Positions 21,529-29,041 of a stretch of 29,041 nt of DNA are shown here, one piece after another (within the stretch, counting starts at the first letter, position 1; each line of letters begins with the position of its first letter). The notes under the pieces were generated by a model. The model made no database searches and was not told the origin of the DNA. It saw only the letters and a list, made by a program, of their open reading frames with translations. This DNA is from DT-110 sp964342305. GTDB taxonomy: Bacteria > Bacteroidota > Bacteroidia > Chitinophagales > Saprospiraceae. The stretch lies in the NCBI GenBank assembly GCA_964342305.1, contig CAYFGK010000093.1, positions 1 through 29,041 on the forward strand, given 5' to 3'. A program made the position numbers and the translations under genes.

Positions 21529-22785
21529 CTATAATCTCGTATTCACAATATTGTTGTAGATCGACCCGAAAGTGTAGCTAAAGCCGACCCCAACGAAAGC
21601 CTGATAATTCGTGGATCGCTGTTTTTGCTCCAGCAGTAATTCTTCGAGTGAAGCCTCCCCTCTGGGCAGGGATAACTGGTCGTTGATCAGTTCAATATTG
21701 GTTCGTAAATCAACGGCAAATCCCTGGAAGACCCGCCACGAAATACGATTATCGAACTCCACACTGTTGCGTCGGAAATCGTGAAAGAAATGCCGGCCTT
21801 CCAGACTGGAAAAAACGGAACCCCAGGGGCGGCGCAATCGTAAGGCAATCCGCAGGGATTGATCCACCAGGCTTTCCGACAGTTTTCGGAACACCGTTTC
21901 TTCGTTGTATTCTCTGTAAAAATGTCGAATCGAATAAGCTATTACCAGTTCACGGTAATTCACCTCATTATAGGGAAAAACGCTGTACTCAATGGCAGGC
22001 CCCAAACGCGTTCCCAAAGCGATATTATTAAATACGGAAGTTTCAATTTCGTTAGAAATCCCTACCGACCAGTGATCACTGATACTACGTACTACTTGTC
22101 CCCAGTTGCCATAGGAGTATAAATCGGCAACAATGTCATCCTCTTCTTCCTGCTCAAAAGTGGTCTTGGTGCGGTTGTAATAAAAGTTTTGACGGATCTT
22201 CCAGTCTTCGGTGATATGATTGGCTTCGAATCTCCCGCGAAATTCCAGTTGCCGCCGAATGGATTCCAGCTCAATATTACCATCAACGGAGGCCTCGAAT
22301 ACCCATAATCGCCAGGGATCTTCCATTGGGCTGAAGGGATCGAAAGTAGAATTCTGCTCGCCATCTTTTTTTTCCCGCAGGCCCACAGTGATATCGATAT
22401 CCTTCATCAGGTCTGAATCGAGCAGGTAGGTAATCATCCCGGTATTCATGGTTTTAAGCATACCGGCTCGCTCCTCGTCACGGGTCGTGTTAGGGACCGT
22501 AGCGTATTCCAGTTCGAGGTTAGTGCCTTCGTATTCTTTACGACCGTTAAATTGAAAGGTAAAAGTCTCTCCACCACTACCCGATCCGAAACCCGTCACG
22601 AGGATATGTATGTCGGCCAGACGAATATCCCGTACGTGATCCACGTAATCCATCTCCTGACGAAAGTAGGATTCATCACATCCGGTACGGCAATCGATAA
22701 AGAGTTTTGGTTTTTGACTTTGGCTAAACGACAAGAAAGGGACGACTACCGCAAGTGCAGTCACCAGTAAGTGTTTGTAGGGCAT
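21529..22785 (-). CDS. Predicted outer-membrane beta-barrel protein, unknown function
   Basis: A 418-residue exported protein. After the signal peptide (1-21, ending FLSFSQ) comes a small N-terminal domain with the distinctive segment FIDCRTGCDESYFRQEM (Cys32, Cys36) and 'DIRLADIHILV', then from about residue 140 many alternating amphipathic strands ending in aromatic residues, such as 'IRQNFYYNRTKTTF', 'YRELVIAYSIRHFYREY' and 'RISWRVFQGFAVDLRTNIEL', consistent with a barrel. The C-terminus FVGVGFSYTFGSIYNNIVNTRL is like outer-membrane barrels with a final strand. I recall similar proteins in Bacteroidota but no assigned function. It stands between the small secreted protein and the antiporter, same strand, with its own promoter. 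Confidence 0.65.
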   Translation of the reverse strand: MPYKHLLVTALAVVVPFLSFSQSQKPKLFIDCRTGCDESYFRQEMDYVDHVRDIRLADIHILVTGFGSGSGGETFTFQFNGRKEYEGTNLELEYATVPNTTRDEERAGMLKTMNTGMITYLLDSDLMKDIDITVGLREKKDGEQNSTFDPFSPMEDPWRLWVFEASVDGNIELESIRRQLEFRGRFEANHITEDWKIRQNFYYNRTKTTFEQEEEDDIVADLYSYGNWGQVVRSISDHWSVGISNEIETSVFNNIALGTRLGPAIEYSVFPYNEVNYRELVIAYSIRHFYREYNEETVFRKLSESLVDQSLRIALRLRRPWGSVFSSLEGRHFFHDFRRNSVEFDNRISWRVFQGFAVDLRTNIELINDQLSLPRGEASLEELLLEQKQRSTNYQAFVGVGFSYTFGSIYNNIVNTRL

Positions 22786-22822
22786 TTGTTCACGTTTTTG
22801 TTTTGACAGTTCAGTCAGCCCG

Positions 22823-22830
22823 CAAAGATA
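22823..22830 (-). promoter_or_regulatory. -7 element for the outer-membrane barrel gene
   Basis: TATCTTTG on the minus strand is an exact TAnnTTTG match, 37 bases before the ATG at 22785. The expected -33 TTTG is not present at 19 bases (nearest is a TTC). Confidence 0.45.
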
Positions 22831-22894
22831 CGGTTATTCCTACGGAATGAACGAATGCCCCGTTAAATGGTTCCAAAAACAGCTGCTTAATAGC

Positions 22895-24163
22895 CTAACT
22901 ATGAGCCACTTGGTGATCAGCGCCAAGCTTGCGCTCGACAACTTTGCCAACCGTTAATCCCTGAACCACAATGGAGAAAACGACCACCACGTAGGTCATT
23001 GTCAGTATCAGGTCCCGGGCCATCTGGGATTCAAGGCTGAGAGCCAGAGCTATACTGATCCCTCCGCGCAAGCCTCCCCAGGTTAGGATCACATTGGTAC
23101 CCGGCAAAAAATCCAGGCGTTTACCGAGCAGGTAAATAGGAATGCCCAGGGCCGTAAAACGACAAAACAAGACCACCGGAATGGCCAGCAGACCAGCCAA
23201 AACGTACGTACCATTGAGTTGCAGGATCACAATCTCCAATCCGATTAATACAAACAGAACTGCATTCAGAAGAACGTCCAGCAACTCCCAAAAATCATCC
23301 ACGTATTTCTCGGTGGTTTCCGACATGGAGGAAGTCCGGAACCGATCGTGACCAATCATCAGACCGGCGACAACCATCGCCAAAGGGCCTGAGAAATGCA
23401 GGTAACTCGCCAGCCAATATCCACCCATAACCAGAGCCAGGGTAATTAATACTTCGACCTCATAGCTATCGATAGTGCGCATCAGGTAATAAGCTCCCGC
23501 ACCGAGCAATCCGCCCAATAGGACGCCACCACCAACTTCTTCGAGGAATAGAAGAGCAACTTCCCCAAATCCACTGCCACCGTGACCATCACCTCCACTG
23601 GCAATCTGGTAAATGGTCAGAAATATGACCACTCCAATTCCATCATTGAAGAGGCTTTCGCCGGCTATCTTGGCCTCCAGCTGTTTAGGGACACCCGCTT
23701 TTTTTAAAATTCCCAATACGGCGATCGGGTCGGTTGGTGAGATCAAAGCGCCAAATAACAGACAGTAAATAAAAGGCTGACCTAATCCCAGTACATTCAA
23801 CAAACCATAGGTAATACCCCCGATCAAAAAGGTCGACGTGAGCACCCCCAAAGTAGCAAAGATCAGGATGGGCCATCGTTGTGCAGCCAACTGTCTGAAA
23901 TCAATGTGCAGGGCACCGGCAAATAACAAAAAGCTCAGCATCCCCTCCATAAGTAAACCCTCAAAATCGATCTGGCGAACGAAGAATTCCTCCATTTCGT
24001 GCAGCTGTGGCGCCCAGAGGCCAACCCCCATTAAAATGGCCGAAAACAAAATGGAAACCACCATTAATCCAATGGTAAAAGGGAGGCGTAAAAAACGCTG
24101 ATTGACGTAGCCAAAAAGAGCTGCCAATACAATCAACACTACCGCAATCTGGTACAGGTTCAT
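22895..24163 (-). CDS. CPA1-family Na+/H+ antiporter (NhaP-like)
   Basis: A 422-residue inner-membrane antiporter that exports Na+ (or K+) in exchange for protons, helping pH and salt balance in a marine-type cell. About 12-13 helices run the length of the protein. The family motif ISPTDPIAVLGILKKAGVP (from I141) and GESLFNDGIGVV, with the ion-binding N173-D174, are intact. It ends soon after the last helix, so the large cytoplasmic regulatory tail of some CPA1 proteins is missing. The loop around 'ASGGDGHGGSGFGE' is Gly/His-rich. ATG 24163 precedes the first helix; the downstream barrel gene is 109 bases away. Confidence 0.92.
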   Translation of the reverse strand: MNLYQIAVVLIVLAALFGYVNQRFLRLPFTIGLMVVSILFSAILMGVGLWAPQLHEMEEFFVRQIDFEGLLMEGMLSFLLFAGALHIDFRQLAAQRWPILIFATLGVLTSTFLIGGITYGLLNVLGLGQPFIYCLLFGALISPTDPIAVLGILKKAGVPKQLEAKIAGESLFNDGIGVVIFLTIYQIASGGDGHGGSGFGEVALLFLEEVGGGVLLGGLLGAGAYYLMRTIDSYEVEVLITLALVMGGYWLASYLHFSGPLAMVVAGLMIGHDRFRTSSMSETTEKYVDDFWELLDVLLNAVLFVLIGLEIVILQLNGTYVLAGLLAIPVVLFCRFTALGIPIYLLGKRLDFLPGTNVILTWGGLRGGISIALALSLESQMARDLILTMTYVVVVFSIVVQGLTVGKVVERKLGADHQVAHS

Positions 24164-24185
24164 AGGTGATTTGTTGGTTTAGACG

Positions 24186-24193
24186 CAAATATA
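24186..24193 (-). promoter_or_regulatory. -7 element for the antiporter gene
   Basis: TATATTTG on the minus strand matches TAnnTTTG exactly and lies 22 bases before the ATG at 24163. No -33 TTTG is seen at the usual distance; the upstream DNA is the heptamer array. Confidence 0.45.
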
Positions 24194-24244
24194 CTATGGG
24201 TATTTGGTATTGCGTAGCAGGTACTTGGTATTCGGAAATCGCCA

Positions 24245-24311
24245 ACCTCACACCTCACACCTCACACCTCAAACCTCACACCTCAAACCTCAAACCTCAA
24301 ACCTCAAACCT
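24245..24311 (+). repeat. Heptamer array (ACCTCAA/ACCTCAC)
   Basis: About 9.5 units of 7 bp that vary only at the last base (C or A): four of the first five end in C and the later ones in A. The array ends one base before the stop codon of the LacI-type gene (24313-24315). It has the same period, 7 bp, and the same single-variable-base design as the 12411-12511 array but an unrelated unit. Confidence 0.8.
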
Positions 24312-24312
24312 A

Positions 24313-25323
24313 TTAAGACGTTTTCCTCGTCGACTCCAGTGTAACCAGTGAAACCGGCACCTCAATGGTCAATCGTTGGGGAGTTCTTCCTTCCATAAGG
24401 GTAAACAACAGAGCAGTGGCCTGGCGCCCCACTTCGTATCCGGAATGGTGAATGTGGGTAACCTTGGGCTGTAGATAGTAAGGCAGCCGCCCGTCACTGA
24501 CAACCACTACCCCAAAATTATCGGGAATCGAACGGTCAGTTTGATCCATGACGCGCATCGCTTCTGCCAAGAGTTCGTCGCTCATCGCAAAAAGACCGTC
24601 GATCTGAGGGTTTTCGCGTAGTAGCTGAACGATGGGTTTGTGACAATCCACGGCTTCTTCGGCAAATAAGCACCAATCATTGCGCACCTTCAACCCCGCC
24701 TGCTCGTGAGCCTCCTTAAAACCGTAATAACGCTGTTGAGAGATATCGAGATTAACATTGTCGAAAAGGCCTATCAGGTGTTGGTATCCACGGCTTAACA
24801 GGTGCCGCACAGCCAATCGCGCGGCTCGCGCATCCCCAATTCGGACGAGGGGTAATTGTTTCCCCTGTAATACTTTGTCGAAAAGTACCACGGGTATATC
24901 GCGCTCGCGTAGTTTCTCGAAGTGGCTGAGATCCCGGGACTCCTTACTCAGAGAAACCAGCACTCCTTCCAACCGGAAATCCAGACACAATTGGGCGATT
25001 TGCTTTTCCTTTTCCAGGGATTCTCCCGACTGAAAGACCAGCAATTTGTATCCCTTTCGCAGGGCTTCTTCTTCTGCTGCCTGAATCACCGATGGGAAAA
25101 AAAACATATTGATGCTCGGCAGGATCAATCCGATCAAACCACTCTTCCGGTGCCGAAAGTGAATGGCCTGCTGATTGGGGGAATATCCCAGCTCCTGAGC
25201 AAGCTGCACAACGGCCGCCTTCGTCTCTGTGCCGACATCCGGATGATCCTTTAAAGCCCTTGAAACAGTGGAAGGGTGGATATTCAGGGCCCGGGCAATA
25301 TCCTTAATCGTGATTCGACCCAT
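24313..25323 (-). CDS. LacI/GalR-family transcriptional regulator
   Basis: A 336-residue repressor or activator. The DNA-binding helix-turn-helix is ITIKDIARALNIHPSTVSRA (4-23), with hinge-helix NQQAIHFRHRKSG; the effector-binding periplasmic-binding-protein fold follows ('GLIGLILPSINMFFFPSVIQ', 'LEGVLVSLSKES', 'IDGLFAMSDELLAEAMR'). The ligand is probably a sugar, but no transporter or glycoside hydrolase is beside it. A LacI-type operator, CAAACGTTTG, lies 110 bases upstream, so it probably controls itself and possibly the transcript on the other strand. The stop codon touches the heptamer array. ATG 25323 directly precedes the HTH. Confidence 0.93.
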   Translation of the reverse strand: MGRITIKDIARALNIHPSTVSRALKDHPDVGTETKAAVVQLAQELGYSPNQQAIHFRHRKSGLIGLILPSINMFFFPSVIQAAEEEALRKGYKLLVFQSGESLEKEKQIAQLCLDFRLEGVLVSLSKESRDLSHFEKLRERDIPVVLFDKVLQGKQLPLVRIGDARAARLAVRHLLSRGYQHLIGLFDNVNLDISQQRYYGFKEAHEQAGLKVRNDWCLFAEEAVDCHKPIVQLLRENPQIDGLFAMSDELLAEAMRVMDQTDRSIPDNFGVVVVSDGRLPYYLQPKVTHIHHSGYEVGRQATALLFTLMEGRTPQRLTIEVPVSLVTLESTRKTS

Positions 25324-25423
25324 AAAGCATTTTAAATCCCATTTCCGCGATTCTGTGGAAAAATATACCAGGTATTCCGTTCACTCAGTTAAAGTAGGAA
25401 AATTATAAAGTTTTCCACAACAA

Positions 25424-25442
25424 CCGTTTGCACAAACGTTTG
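25424..25442. promoter_or_regulatory. LacI/GalR-type operator
   Basis: The perfect palindrome CAAACGTTTG (25433-25442) with the central CG typical of LacI/GalR sites is preceded by a half-site copy, CCGTTTG (25424-25430). It lies between the lacI-type gene (minus strand; possible promoter TTG-N21-TACTTTAA at 25389-25420) and the candidate small RNA (plus strand; promoter at 25480-25509), so it could act on both. Confidence 0.65.
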
Positions 25443-25479
25443 CGGGCGCCGACAACAAAACAATACCTTGTGAAGTCCA

Positions 25480-25509
25480 TTTCTTATAAAATTATTTTCG
25501 CTATCTTTC
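25480..25509 (+). promoter_or_regulatory. Possible promoter of the candidate small RNA
   Basis: TTTC (25480-25483), an 18-base spacer and TATCTTTC (25502-25509) resemble the TTTG-N19-TAnnTTTG consensus with one mismatch in each box. Transcription would start near 25514-25516. Confidence 0.4.
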
Positions 25510-25513
25510 ACCC

Positions 25514-25640
25514 TATAAGAAACGAAGTATATCCTGGCAACAGGATATAGCACTACGTGCTCATTAGGCATTTTGCCAAGTGAAACTTTGTATGAAACTT
25601 AGCGTCAATTACGGCTACGCCTTAAGCGTAGCCTTTTTTT
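25514..25640 (+). ncRNA. Candidate small structured RNA with intrinsic terminator
   Basis: About 127 bases on the plus strand, between two minus-strand genes, with no plausible ORF contained before the terminator. Hairpin 1 (25528-25549) has a perfect 9-bp stem TATATCCTG/CAGGATATA closed by the GNRA tetraloop GCAA. Hairpin 2 (25549-25561) is AGCAC-TAC-GTGCT, hairpin 3 (25567-25577) is GGCA-TTT-TGCC. The direct repeat GAAACTT follows (25582-25588, 25594-25600). A terminator with an 8-bp stem and T7 ends it. I do not recognise a known RNA family. A trans-acting RNA or a leader remnant are both possible. Confidence 0.5.
25613..25640 (+). terminator. Intrinsic terminator on the plus strand
   Basis: GGCTACGC (25613-25620) pairs perfectly with GCGTAGCC (25626-25633) around CTTAA and is followed by seven T residues. 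The T-run is on the plus strand only, so it ends a plus-strand transcript although both neighbouring protein genes are on the minus strand. It abuts the stop codon of the ATP-grasp gene. Confidence 0.8.
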
Positions 25641-26544
25641 ATGCTCCCTGAACCCGAATCAATGCTTCCGCCAGCCGCTCAGCGGCCATTGGGTGTTCCC
25701 GAAACCACATCTCCGGTTCGATCAATTCCAATTCGGCTAAGGCCAGTTCTCCATCATTATCACGGATCATATCCACGCGTGCGTACAGGGGCGTCTCCGG
25801 ACAAGCGGCAATCGCCTTTTCGGCAAAAGCAATTTCTTCCCTCGTAGGTTCGTGGGGTTCGACCGTACCTCCAAAATCGTCCTGTACACGAAAATCACCC
25901 GCTTTGGCGACCTTGCGAACCGCGTGGGTTACCGCACCGTCGATGACCATAAGGGCCAGCTCTCCGGATTTTACTACATCATGCTGAAACGGCTGCAAAA
26001 GCATGGCTTCCCGCTGGATTAAACCGCGGTAGGTCTCTTCTACCTCCGCGAGGGATCCCGGATCCAGACGATAGGTATGGCGGCCGGCACCGGATACAGC
26101 TGGTTTTAATACCGTATCGGACCATCCCAGCTCCCGGTGGACATCGCGGAGCGTACGGAAGTCACCCGGCTCCATAAACGAGGTGGGAGGAATCCGGACT
26201 CCCTTGTCAGACAAATCCCGCAAATAGTGTTTATCCATATTCCACTGAACCAAAGCGGCTGAATTGTAGAGGGTGGTCTGGCCTTTTACCACCTCCAGCC
26301 ATTGCTGAAATCGATCGTACAGATTAAAATAATCCCAGGTGGTGCGGAAAAGACATGCCCTTGCCTGTGAAAAATCAAAATCTGGCCGGTTCCAGTCAAT
26401 ACGCAAACACCGCATTCCTCTTTTTTCCAGAGCCGCCTGCACTAAACCGTCCTCGGTGAGAATGTTTTTTACGTACCAGTCTACCTGGTCGGGGTACTCG
26501 TACCGACTTTCCGTCAGGAGCACAAAATCATACTGTTTAGTCAT
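25639..26544 (-). CDS. ATP-grasp family ligase (glutathione synthetase/RimK-like fold)
   Basis: A 301-residue protein with the ATP-grasp fold: 'NMDKHYLRDLSDKGVRIPPT' is the entry to the central domain, 'DTVLKPAVSGAGRHTYRL' the ATP-binding lysine and glycine-rich loop, 'LLQPFQHDVVKSGELALMVI' the strand pair that follows, and ELALAELELIEPEMWFREHP near the C-terminus provides the Mg2+-binding Glu residues. Such enzymes join a carboxylate, via an acyl phosphate, to an amine or thiol; the substrates here are unknown. It follows the alpha/beta hydrolase gene by 31 bases on the same strand, so the two are probably co-transcribed. There is no signal peptide. Confidence 0.8.
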   Translation of the reverse strand: MTKQYDFVLLTESRYEYPDQVDWYVKNILTEDGLVQAALEKRGMRCLRIDWNRPDFDFSQARACLFRTTWDYFNLYDRFQQWLEVVKGQTTLYNSAALVQWNMDKHYLRDLSDKGVRIPPTSFMEPGDFRTLRDVHRELGWSDTVLKPAVSGAGRHTYRLDPGSLAEVEETYRGLIQREAMLLQPFQHDVVKSGELALMVIDGAVTHAVRKVAKAGDFRVQDDFGGTVEPHEPTREEIAFAEKAIAACPETPLYARVDMIRDNDGELALAELELIEPEMWFREHPMAAERLAEALIRVQGA

Positions 26545-26575
26545 TTTAAGTCGGGTTATTTCGTCCGTTCTTCGC

Positions 26576-27511
26576 TTAATCCTTTATGCGTTGGCCGGTC
26601 CGGCGGTCCTTAGGAACGTCGACCGGTGTCATCCGTGCCTCAATAGCCTCGATGATATCGGGCCAAGCCTTGCTACCGGGAGCAATGACCTCAAAATGAC
26701 CAATCCCCCCAATGCGGCGATCATCGATCATGCCGTCGGGATCAGGATGAGCTTCCGGGTAGCGAGCCACGTGCTCGACCGGAACGATGGGATCCTGCTT
26801 TCCGGTGATCAGAGTCCGGGCGACTCCGGTCAGGGGCATATCCACGGGTGATGCCTGGCGGTATCGCTCCGCGACATCTTCCGGGAAACCGCCCATCAGG
26901 CCTTTCACACTGGCCCCACAGCCACTGCCGGTCCGGACCAGATAATGCTCTAGATCTACAATCCCGGCCAGGCTAACTATTCCGGATGGCTTGATGGGAT
27001 CAGGGCGATACAGGGGACTTTTTGCCGTAAGGCAGGAACGGCTACCAGCCCAAAGCGCCAGATGCCCACCCGCCGAATGGCCGGTAATCACCAACCGGTC
27101 CAGATCCAGCGGATAGGTTTCGGCCAGGTCCCGCAATTTATCGAGACCATCGGCAACATCCTCGAAGGTGCCCGGCCAGCCACCACCTTCATCCCCAACC
27201 CGTCGGTACTCCAGATTCCAGGTAGCATAGCCGCGTTCGGTGAGGTCGGTAGCCATGGCATCCATCAGGTGGAGATCATAGGCAGCAAGCCAACATCCCC
27301 CGTGAAGGATAGCTACTACCGGGAAGGGCCCCTCCCCTTCCGGCATCCGCAGATCGCCAAATTGCAAAGACTCCGGGCCGTAAGATATCTGCTGGGATGG
27401 GGGTTTGGTTTTTAAAGCCAAGACTTCCGGAACGGTCATTAGAGTGCGTTGGCAATGACTCAGGTAGGCCGTCACCAGCACCATACATGTCAGGTGTTGA
27501 ATTCGTTTCAT
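26576..27511 (-). CDS. Exported alpha/beta hydrolase (esterase, BD-FAE-like)
   Basis: A 311-residue alpha/beta-hydrolase. The oxyanion motif VVAILHGGCW is near residue 65-74, the nucleophile elbow is GHSAGG (Ser146), the acid is expected in TGKQDPIVPVEH and the base in GIGHFEV. The N-terminus 'MKRIQHLTCMVLVTAYLSHC' looks like a signal with Cys20, perhaps a lipoprotein although the His before Cys is unusual. The motifs resemble esterases acting on small esters and kynurenine-formamidase-like enzymes. The frame is open to 27619 into the divergent transporter gene; ATG 27511 is chosen for the signal. It is upstream of the ATP-grasp gene in one probable operon. Confidence 0.85.
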   Translation of the reverse strand: MKRIQHLTCMVLVTAYLSHCQRTLMTVPEVLALKTKPPSQQISYGPESLQFGDLRMPEGEGPFPVVAILHGGCWLAAYDLHLMDAMATDLTERGYATWNLEYRRVGDEGGGWPGTFEDVADGLDKLRDLAETYPLDLDRLVITGHSAGGHLALWAGSRSCLTAKSPLYRPDPIKPSGIVSLAGIVDLEHYLVRTGSGCGASVKGLMGGFPEDVAERYRQASPVDMPLTGVARTLITGKQDPIVPVEHVARYPEAHPDPDGMIDDRRIGGIGHFEVIAPGSKAWPDIIEAIEARMTPVDVPKDRRTGQRIKD

Positions 27512-27543
27512 ACGTCCAATATAGGCACTTGCCGGCTTTTTTC

Positions 27544-27551
27544 TATCTTCA
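27544..27551 (+). promoter_or_regulatory. Possible -7 element for the YfcC-type transporter
   Basis: TATCTTCA, identical to the octamer before the acyl-CoA dehydrogenase, lies 26 bases before ATG 27578 in the 66-base divergent gap. No -33 box at the right distance is clear. Confidence 0.3.
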
Positions 27552-27577
27552 TCGGCCGTCACACCAAAACCTGACAC

Positions 27578-28978
27578 ATGGCCACGAAGCGCAAAAAATG
27601 GTACGACTATATTCCGCACCCGGTCGTCTTGTTATTTGGCATCATTGTTTTAACGGCAGTACTTTCCTACATCCTGCCTGCCGGTCTTTACGAGCGCGTC
27701 CTGGTTGATGGCCGCGAACGGGTAGTTCCCGGCTCCTACCAGACCATCCCCTCGACGCCCCTGAGCATTCTCGATATGTTCCGGGCAATACCTCTGGGAT
27801 TCAAAGCGGCCTCCGAGATCATCTTCGTTGTGCTCGCCAGCGGGATCATGTTTGGCATATTGGAAAAATCGGGCATGGTCGAAAACACTGTGGGCACTAT
27901 TGTACGGAAAATGGGCACCCGGCGTCAGTTCCTGCTCATCGCCTGCATGACCTATCTGTACGGTTTGCTGGGGGTAATGATCGGCTACGAGAATAATATT
28001 GCTATGGTACGCATTGCAGCGGTAATGACTCTGGCCCTGGGTGGCGACCTGGTCCTGGCAGCGGGGATCTCGGTCGGCGCCATCACCGTAGGTTTTGGCT
28101 TGTCACCCATCAATCCCTACACGGTGGGCGTAGGACACAAAATTGCGGAAATGCCTCTGTTTAGCGGAGCGGTCTTACGGTCGGGCCTGTGCTTCGTCGG
28201 ACTGACCCTCCTGGCTTGGTACAACATCCGGTATTTTAAGCGGATAAAAAAGGATCCCGCCCGCAGCCTGGGCCAGGGGCTCGACCAGGAAGGGCTGCGC
28301 TTATCGCAACCCCTCCAAACCTACTCGATTAGCCGTAATAACACTTGGGTAGGCGGCATCTTTTTGCTGGGGATCTCCATCATGCTATTCGGGATTTTTC
28401 GCTACGGTTGGTACATTAACGAAATATCGGCCATCTTTCTGATGATCAGCATCCTCACCGGACTGGCAGCGCGCATGAGCGGCAGCGAATTAAGTGAAAC
28501 AGCCCTGAAATCAATTGCCGTAGTGGCACCGGGTGCCTTTATGGTCGGCTATGCCACCTCTATCCGGGAGGCTATGGAGATGGCCAACATCAGCGATACT
28601 ATCGCCCATAACCTGGCACTGGCGCTGGAAGGGCTCCCCGTATACTCCTCCGCCGTTTGTATGTCGCTTTCCCAATCGGTCATTAATTTATTCATCCCCA
28701 GTGGCAGCGGGCAGGCCCTGGCGACCCTCCCCATCATGATCCCCCTCGGCGAACTGCTCGGACTTACCCGCCAGTCCACCATTCTCGCCTTCCAGATCGG
28801 CGATGGTGTAACCAATCTGTTCAATCCGTCTTTGGGCGGGTTGATCGCCATGTTGAGCATGTGCCGCGTTCCCTTCGATCGCTGGTTGCGCTTTATTTTC
28901 CCGTTAGTCCTGATCATTTTGCTGGTTGCCTGGGTTTTCCTGATATTCAGTGTATCCATTAATTGGGGGCCGATCTAG
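27578..28978 (+). CDS. YfcC/DcuC-family membrane transporter
   Basis: A 466-residue inner-membrane transporter with about 12 helices. The start KKWYDYIPHPVVLLFGIIVL and the loop 'YILPAGLYERVLVDGRERVV' (P-A-G-xY-xR pattern), 'GYENNIAMVRIAAVMTLALG' and 'GLSPINPYTVGVGHKIAEMP' are typical of the YfcC/ArcD-like branch of the DcuC family, which moves C4-dicarboxylates, basic amino acids or peptides; the substrate cannot be given. The second half repeats the pattern (SVINLFIPSGSGQALATLPI; DGVTNLFNPSLGGLIAML), an inverted-repeat fold. ATG 27578 follows CTGACAC. It is divergent from the hydrolase/ATP-grasp pair. The stop is at 28976-28978; the last 63 bases of the window show nothing. Confidence 0.88.
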   Translation: MATKRKKWYDYIPHPVVLLFGIIVLTAVLSYILPAGLYERVLVDGRERVVPGSYQTIPSTPLSILDMFRAIPLGFKAASEIIFVVLASGIMFGILEKSGMVENTVGTIVRKMGTRRQFLLIACMTYLYGLLGVMIGYENNIAMVRIAAVMTLALGGDLVLAAGISVGAITVGFGLSPINPYTVGVGHKIAEMPLFSGAVLRSGLCFVGLTLLAWYNIRYFKRIKKDPARSLGQGLDQEGLRLSQPLQTYSISRNNTWVGGIFLLGISIMLFGIFRYGWYINEISAIFLMISILTGLAARMSGSELSETALKSIAVVAPGAFMVGYATSIREAMEMANISDTIAHNLALALEGLPVYSSAVCMSLSQSVINLFIPSGSGQALATLPIMIPLGELLGLTRQSTILAFQIGDGVTNLFNPSLGGLIAMLSMCRVPFDRWLRFIFPLVLIILLVAWVFLIFSVSINWGPI

Positions 28979-29041
28979 GTTTCTTATGCTTTCGCAAAAA
29001 ATCAAACGATAATGTCTGCAGCTTCGATTCTTAAAAAATTG

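Noticed and set aside
25592..25651. A 19-codon ORF (ATG 25592) as a small peptide gene
   Set aside because: It runs through the terminator stem and T-run, and its codons are dictated by the hairpin; the RNA reading is simpler.

Overview
The window looks like a chromosomal segment of a Bacteroidota bacterium, most likely a Saprospiraceae/Lewinella-like marine heterotroph. This is inferred from protein families (a GLPGLI-family protein, a four-helix-bundle S23-type protein, YceI next to an OB-fold 'tRNA_anti-like' protein, NodT/AcrB/AcrA-type efflux genes), from weak Shine-Dalgarno sites, and from several promoters of the Bacteroidota form TTTG-N19-TAnnTTTG. No rRNA, tRNA, phage, transposase or CRISPR array was found.

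Layout, left to right. 1-1300: an edge ORF, then a YceI-like protein overlapping an OB-fold protein. 1300-1870: a dense block of nested palindromes and short repeats. 1864-4560: a family 2 glycosyltransferase converging on a two-gene unit (ABC-2-type polysaccharide-export ATPase, then a class I methyltransferase), suggesting surface glycan export without a visible permease. 4600-5375: a four-helix-bundle gene between two inverted arrays of the same 8-9 bp repeat. 5435-8647: a GLPGLI protein, a tandem stem-loop region, and a histidine kinase/OmpR-type regulator pair. 8648-14663: a BASS-family transporter, an acyl-CoA dehydrogenase, a repeat-rich gap, a patatin-like lipase and a divergent CorA channel. 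14661-20558: a complete tripartite RND efflux operon (adaptor, pump, outer-membrane lipoprotein) closed by an intrinsic terminator. 21036-24163: an unknown small secreted protein, a predicted outer-membrane barrel and a CPA1 Na+/H+ antiporter. 24313-25640: a LacI-type regulator, a LacI-like operator and a candidate small structured RNA ending in a clear terminator. 25639-28978: an ATP-grasp enzyme, an alpha/beta hydrolase and a divergent YfcC/DcuC-type transporter.

The coding genes are mostly recognisable household and envelope functions. The less explained material is intergenic: a ~105-125 bp palindromic element present in two opposite-orientation copies plus one end-only relic; locus-specific 7-9 bp (and one 35 bp) tandem repeats lying against gene ends; two adjacent 19-bp-arm stem-loops; an interleaved (pseudoknot-type) inverted repeat; and the candidate small RNA. 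No defence island or large novel multi-gene system is evident. All functional calls are from reading translated sequence by eye; no database search was run.
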